Source: Marinicella sediminis
GTDB lineage: Bacteria; Pseudomonadota; Gammaproteobacteria; Xanthomonadales; Marinicellaceae
NCBI RefSeq assembly: GCF_002000055.1
Contig: NZ_MVBD01000006.1
Coordinates: 124,001-188,000 of the forward strand
Length of the DNA stretch: 64,000 nucleotides
Reading direction: 5' to 3'
The number at the start of each line of letters is the position of its first letter. Position 1 is the stretch's first letter. Of this stretch, positions 62,376 through 64,000 are shown in pieces. Below the pieces are notes generated by a model. The model was given only the letters and a program-made list of their open reading frames with translations, searched no databases and was not told where the DNA came from. Made by a program: the position numbers and the translations under genes.

Positions 62376-64000
62376 TTGTTGTTCGCTGCAGATGCCGTGG
62401 ATCAACCAGTTACAGATGTGCTGGCTGGAGATGCGCAGGGTGGCGCGGTCTTCCATCAGACCGGTGTTGTTGATGTCGGGCACTTTGGAACAGCCCACGC
62501 CCTGATCAATCCAGCGCACCACATAACCGAGGATGCCCTGGGCATTGTTGTCCAGTTCGTGCTGAACCTGCTCTGCGGTCAACGCTTCGGGATCGGTGCA
62601 CAAAGGGATGGTCAGAATGTCATTGATGTCGGCTCTTGGCCGGTCTTTGAGCTTATCCTGCACATCGAACACGTCCACCTGATGATAGTGCATGGCGTGC
62701 AGGGTGGCGCCATTGGGTGAGGGCACCCAGGCACAGTTAGCGCCGGCTTCGGGGTGTTCGGTTTTGATCTTCATCATCTGCGCCATTTCGTCAGGCATGG
62801 CCCACATGCCTTTACCGATCTGCGCTTTACCGGTGAAGCCACATTCCAGCCCAATATCAACGTTCCAGTTTTCATAGGCCTTGATCCATGGCATGGCTTT
62901 GATCTCGGCTTTGGGGGCCATCGGACCGAGCAGCATGCTGGTATGGATTTCATCACCGGTGCGATCGAGGAATCCGGTGTTGATGAACACAATGCGGTCT
63001 TTCACTGCACGGATGCATTCTTTGAGGTTGACCGTGGTGCGGCGCTCTTCATCCATCACGCCGATTTTCACGGTGTGGCGCGGCAAGCCCAGGGCATCTT
63101 CCACCGCATTGAATAAGGTGTTGGCAAAAGCCGCTTCTTCAGGGCCGTGCATTTTCGGTTTAACGATATACACTGAGCCAGTGCGGCTGTTGCGCAAGGG
63201 GCCCAGGCCACGCAGATCATGCATGGCGATCAACACTGAGATCATCGCATCCATGATACCTTCAGGCACTTCATCGCCCTCAGCAGTGAGGATCGCCGGG
63301 TTAGTCATCAGGTGACCAACATTGCGACAAAACAGCAGGCTGCGGCCATGCAAGGTCAGTTCAGAACCATCCAGAGCGATCATCACCCGGTCCTGAGCAG
63401 GTACCCGGGTCACAGGTTTGCCGCCTTTGTCAAAGGTGTCGCTCAAATCACCCCTCATCAGGCCCAGCCAATTGCGGTAAACCCCGACCTTGTCTTCACC
63501 ATCAACCGCTGCCACTGAATCTTCAAAATCCTGAATGGTGGTGATCGCCGCTTCCATGGTAAGGTCTTTAACGCCTGCTTTGTCAGTCTTTCCAATCGGC
63601 GAGGTGGCATCAATTTCGATGATTACCCTCAGGCCGTGGTGATTCAACAACAGGGCTGTGGGCTGTGACGCATCACCTTGATAAGCCTGACATTGTGAGG
63701 GGTCTTGCAAAACAGTGATGACACCATTGGCCAACACGGCTTTGAAGGACTGGTTGATCACCTGATAGTCAGTCACTTCATGATGTGAACCGTCCAGCAG
63801 GGGAAAGTGGCGATCCAGAAAATCCCGTCCATAAGCAATCACCCGTTCACCCCGCACCGGGTTGTAACCAGTGGTTTGTTCGGCACCATCGGTCTCCGGG
63901 ATCACATCAGTGCCGTATAAGGCATCATACAAACTGCCCCAGCGGGCATTGGTGGCGTTCAGGGCAAAACGGGCATTGGAGGTGGGCACCACCAACTGTG
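62169..64000 (-). CDS. glcB: Malate synthase G, C-terminal part
   Basis: The gene runs off the right edge. The visible 610 codons correspond to E. coli GlcB from about residue 115 on ([25 protein letters not shown]). Segments include [87 protein letters not shown], and [19 protein letters not shown] near the end. It condenses glyoxylate and acetyl-CoA to malate (glyoxylate bypass). The TTG at 63995 is internal, not the start. A REPIN follows. Confidence 0.96.
   Translation of the reverse strand, partial: QLVVPTSNARFALNATNARWGSLYDALYGTDVIPETDGAEQTTGYNPVRGERVIAYGRDFLDRHFPLLDGSHHEVTDYQVINQSFKAVLANGVITVLQDPSQCQAYQGDASQPTALLLNHHGLRVIIEIDATSPIGKTDKAGVKDLTMEAAITTIQDFEDSVAAVDGEDKVGVYRNWLGLMRGDLSDTFDKGGKPVTRVPAQDRVMIALDGSELTLHGRSLLFCRNVGHLMTNPAILTAEGDEVPEGIMDAMISVLIAMHDLRGLGPLRNSRTGSVYIVKPKMHGPEEAAFANTLFNAVEDALGLPRHTVKIGVMDEERRTTVNLKECIRAVKDRIVFINTGFLDRTGDEIHTSMLLGPMAPKAEIKAMPWIKAYENWNVDIGLECGFTGKAQIGKGMWAMPDEMAQMMKIKTEHPEAGANCAWVPSPNGATLHAMHYHQVDVFDVQDKLKDRPRADINDILTIPLCTDPEALTAEQVQHELDNNAQGILGYVVRWIDQGVGCSKVPDINNTGLMEDRATLRISSQHICNWLIHGICSEQQVKDTFARMAKVVDEQNTGDAAYRNMADDLANNTAYQAALDLVFKGKAQPSGYTEPLLHAYRLKLKAEG

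Noticed and set aside
62202-63315. Several plus-strand frames of 120-172 codons
   Set aside because: They are antisense to malate synthase G, whose conserved motifs run through the whole interval.

Overview
The window reads as chromosomal DNA of a Gram-negative gammaproteobacterium. It carries groES/groEL and rpoH, a ubiG-type ubiquinone gene, FolE2, Prc, SppA, an LpxL/HtrB-type lipid A acyltransferase and malate synthase G. The short, LID-less adenylate kinase next to a PPi-type phosphofructokinase recalls the Xanthomonadales/Marinicella side of the class, but I cannot place it to genus. No rRNA, tRNA or CRISPR array was recognised.

Layout. 1-3.4 kb: end of a Bat (VWA/TPR, BatD) aerotolerance-type operon and a YeeN/YebC regulator. 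3.4-11.2 kb: a compact seven-gene minus-strand operon (PPTase, lipoprotein phospholipase D, unknown membrane-anchored protein with an Sm-like C-terminus, FecCD/BtuC-type ABC permease and ATPase, GspE/PilB-type ATPase, glutamine amidotransferase). 11.2-30.8 kb: MidA-like methyltransferase, FolE2, DnaA boxes before priA, FKBP isomerase, Prc, PepQ, TatD, a secreted unknown, a CBS protein, a DksA-like protein, rhomboid, acyltransferase, a large Asp-box protein, SppA and rpoH with a near-consensus sigma-70 promoter and a structured leader. 30.8-45.2 kb: dinB, nucleotide-sugar dehydrogenase, PPi-PFK, adk, tusA-like, groESL with a recognisable sigma-32 promoter, a secreted dikinase-like protein, ABC-2 exporter, rubredoxin, MerC-like protein, ubiG and a HAD phosphatase.

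From about 45.2 kb the character changes. The 45-62 kb stretch is an accessory region: multiply broken pseudogenes, small hypothetical genes, a GGDEF cyclase, an AraC/DUF2306-like pair, a methyltransferase, a minus-strand run of small unrelated genes (ankyrin, two unknowns, a DUF7674-like pseudogene, a cupin), two Y1/RAYT-type transposases, tandem repeats, and REP hairpins flanking the second transposase. A prolyl-oligopeptidase gene (59.3-61.9 kb) sits between two nearly identical 349-bp direct repeats. The right repeat is the genuine 3' end of the malate synthase gene plus its downstream REPIN, and the left one is a detached copy.

Functional links: RpoH (29.9 kb) is expected to drive the groES promoter at 37.8 kb. 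Prc, SppA, rhomboid, FKBP and the lipid A acyltransferase form an envelope-quality-control flavoured core. Best candidates for something undescribed are the secreted phosphohistidine/ATP-grasp (dikinase-order) protein at 38.0-40.7 kb, the RAYT/REP family with compensatory hairpin changes, and the repeat-flanked S9 peptidase insertion.
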